Source: Cyanobium sp.
GTDB lineage: Bacteria > Cyanobacteriota > Cyanobacteriia > PCC-6307 > Cyanobiaceae
Assembly (NCBI GenBank): GCA_014191535.1
Contig: BJHC01000086.1
Location: forward strand, 1-6,427
Length of the DNA: 6,427 nt
Reading direction: 5' to 3'
In this document: positions 5,883-6,427 of the stretch, piece by piece
Layout: each line of letters begins with the position of its first letter
Position numbering within the stretch: position 1 is the stretch's first letter
Program-made: the position numbers and the translations under genes
Notes under the pieces: model-generated
What the model was told of the DNA's origin: nothing
Databases searched by the model: none
Seen by the model: the letters and a program-made list of their open reading frames with translations, nothing else

Positions 5883-6427
5883 TCAGCTGCCCTTGGCCTT
5901 GCAGAGGTCGTTGATCAGCTGCTGCTCGAAGTCGCTCTGGGGGGCATCCCAGGTTTTCCAGGCGCCCGACTGGCCGGTGGCGTTGAGGCGCTTGGCGTTG
6001 CAGTTGATCGCCAGATAGAGGGGCTGCCCTTCGCTGTTGAGGCTGGGGGCCACGTAGCTGCCGCCCATGGGCATCCAGTTGGCCCAGTCCACCTGCAGGG
6101 GCCCGTAGCTGCGCCAGTCGGGTGAGGCACTCTTGGCCACCTTGGCGGGGGCTGGCTTGGCGGCCACGGCCACGGGCTTGGCGGCCACCACGGGCTTGGC
6201 GGCTGGGGCGGGGGTCGCAGCCTGAACGGGCGCCGCGGTTTGTACCGGTGCCGCGGTTTTCACAGCCACGGGTTGCTCGGCCACGGGCTTAGCGGCCACC
6301 GGCTTGGCAGCCACGGGCTTTTCAGCAAGGGGTTGTACAGCGACGGGCTTCTCGGCAACCGGCTTCTCAGCAACCGGCTTCTCGGCGGCGGGTTTGAGGG
6401 CAACGGCCGGGGCCTTCACCGCGGGTT
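5883..6427 (-). CDS. Unknown protein: Lys/Pro/Ala repeat region plus tryptophan-rich C-terminal domain (partial, N terminus outside window)
   Basis: The frame is open to the right edge, so the N terminus is missing; a GTG at 6417-6419 is in frame, but upstream codons continue the same K-P-A composition, so it is unlikely to be the start. Numbering from that GTG: residues 13-52 are eight tandem pentapeptides of EKPVA type, 55-66 are two TAAPVQ hexapeptides, and to about 98 the chain stays Ala/Pro/Lys-rich, resembling extended linkers of TonB-like or histone-H1-like proteins. Residues 101-178 form a compact domain with DWRSYGPLQVDWANW (101-115), GGSYVAP (119-125), YLAINCNAKRLNATG (135-149), WKTW (154-157) and a final helix with a cysteine at 173. 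I recall similar C-terminal domains in picocyanobacterial hypothetical proteins but know no function. Whether it is exported cannot be judged without the N terminus. Confidence 0.8.
   Translation of the reverse strand, partial: PAVKAPAVALKPAAEKPVAEKPVAEKPVAVQPLAEKPVAAKPVAAKPVAEQPVAVKTAAPVQTAAPVQAATPAPAAKPVVAAKPVAVAAKPAPAKVAKSASPDWRSYGPLQVDWANWMPMGGSYVAPSLNSEGQPLYLAINCNAKRLNATGQSGAWKTWDAPQSDFEQQLINDLCKAKGS
6264..6383 (-). repeat. Eight tandem 15-bp coding repeats (EKPVA-type pentapeptide)
   Basis: Eight consecutive 15-bp units encode pentapeptides close to [E/A/V][K/Q]P[V/L]A. The first three units are identical at protein level and differ at few bases, pointing to recent expansion or homogenisation; later units vary more. 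The array stays in frame, so gain or loss of units changes length without breaking the gene. Two 18-bp units encoding TAAPVQ follow at 6222-6257. Confidence 0.85.

Noticed and set aside
6222..6383. Short-period repeats considered as a CRISPR array
   Set aside because: The units are 15 and 18 bp, contiguous with no spacers, and encode an in-frame repetitive peptide.

Overview
The window looks like chromosomal DNA of a GC-rich picocyanobacterium (Synechococcus/Cyanobium type). The strongest evidence is a complete psaE gene for a photosystem I subunit. It sits beside mutM, an adjacency I recall from picocyanobacterial genomes. Two copies of the cyanobacterial HIP1 octamer GCGATCGC (537-544 and 631-638) and two conserved genes of cyanobacterial type support this. 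GC content, judged by eye, is about two thirds. There are no mobile elements, CRISPR arrays, tRNAs or rRNAs.

Layout from left to right. Positions 1-53 probably hold the last codons of a plus-strand gene. It converges with a minus-strand gene cluster across a perfect 28-bp palindrome that can act as a two-way terminator (92-119). The minus-strand cluster, in transcription order, is psaE (3203-2994), a hairpin with a poor T tract, mutM (2831-1983), mtnB (1986-1309), mtnC (1296-547) and a small protein shaped like the CaMKII association (hub) domain (560-168). From mutM onward the genes overlap or nearly touch, so they look like one translationally coupled operon. MtnB and MtnC catalyse consecutive steps of the methionine salvage pathway. 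MutM removes oxidised purines from DNA. The hub-domain protein has no known role here.

Divergent from psaE, across about 110 bp, a plus-strand pair starts: an unrecognised 347-aa protein with a possible helix-turn-helix near its N terminus, then recQ (4368-5882), 10 bp downstream with a TTG start and a good ribosome binding site. RecQ has the full helicase core, zinc site and winged helix but no HRDC domain. Immediately after the recQ stop, with no spacer, the stop of a minus-strand gene begins (5883 to the right edge). It encodes a lysine/proline/alanine pentapeptide-repeat region followed by a compact tryptophan-rich C-terminal domain. Its N terminus lies beyond the window.

Most of the window is ordinary core genome. 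The parts most worth a second look are the stand-alone CaMKII hub homologue coupled to mtnC, the unknown gene between psaE and recQ, and the repeat protein at the right edge.
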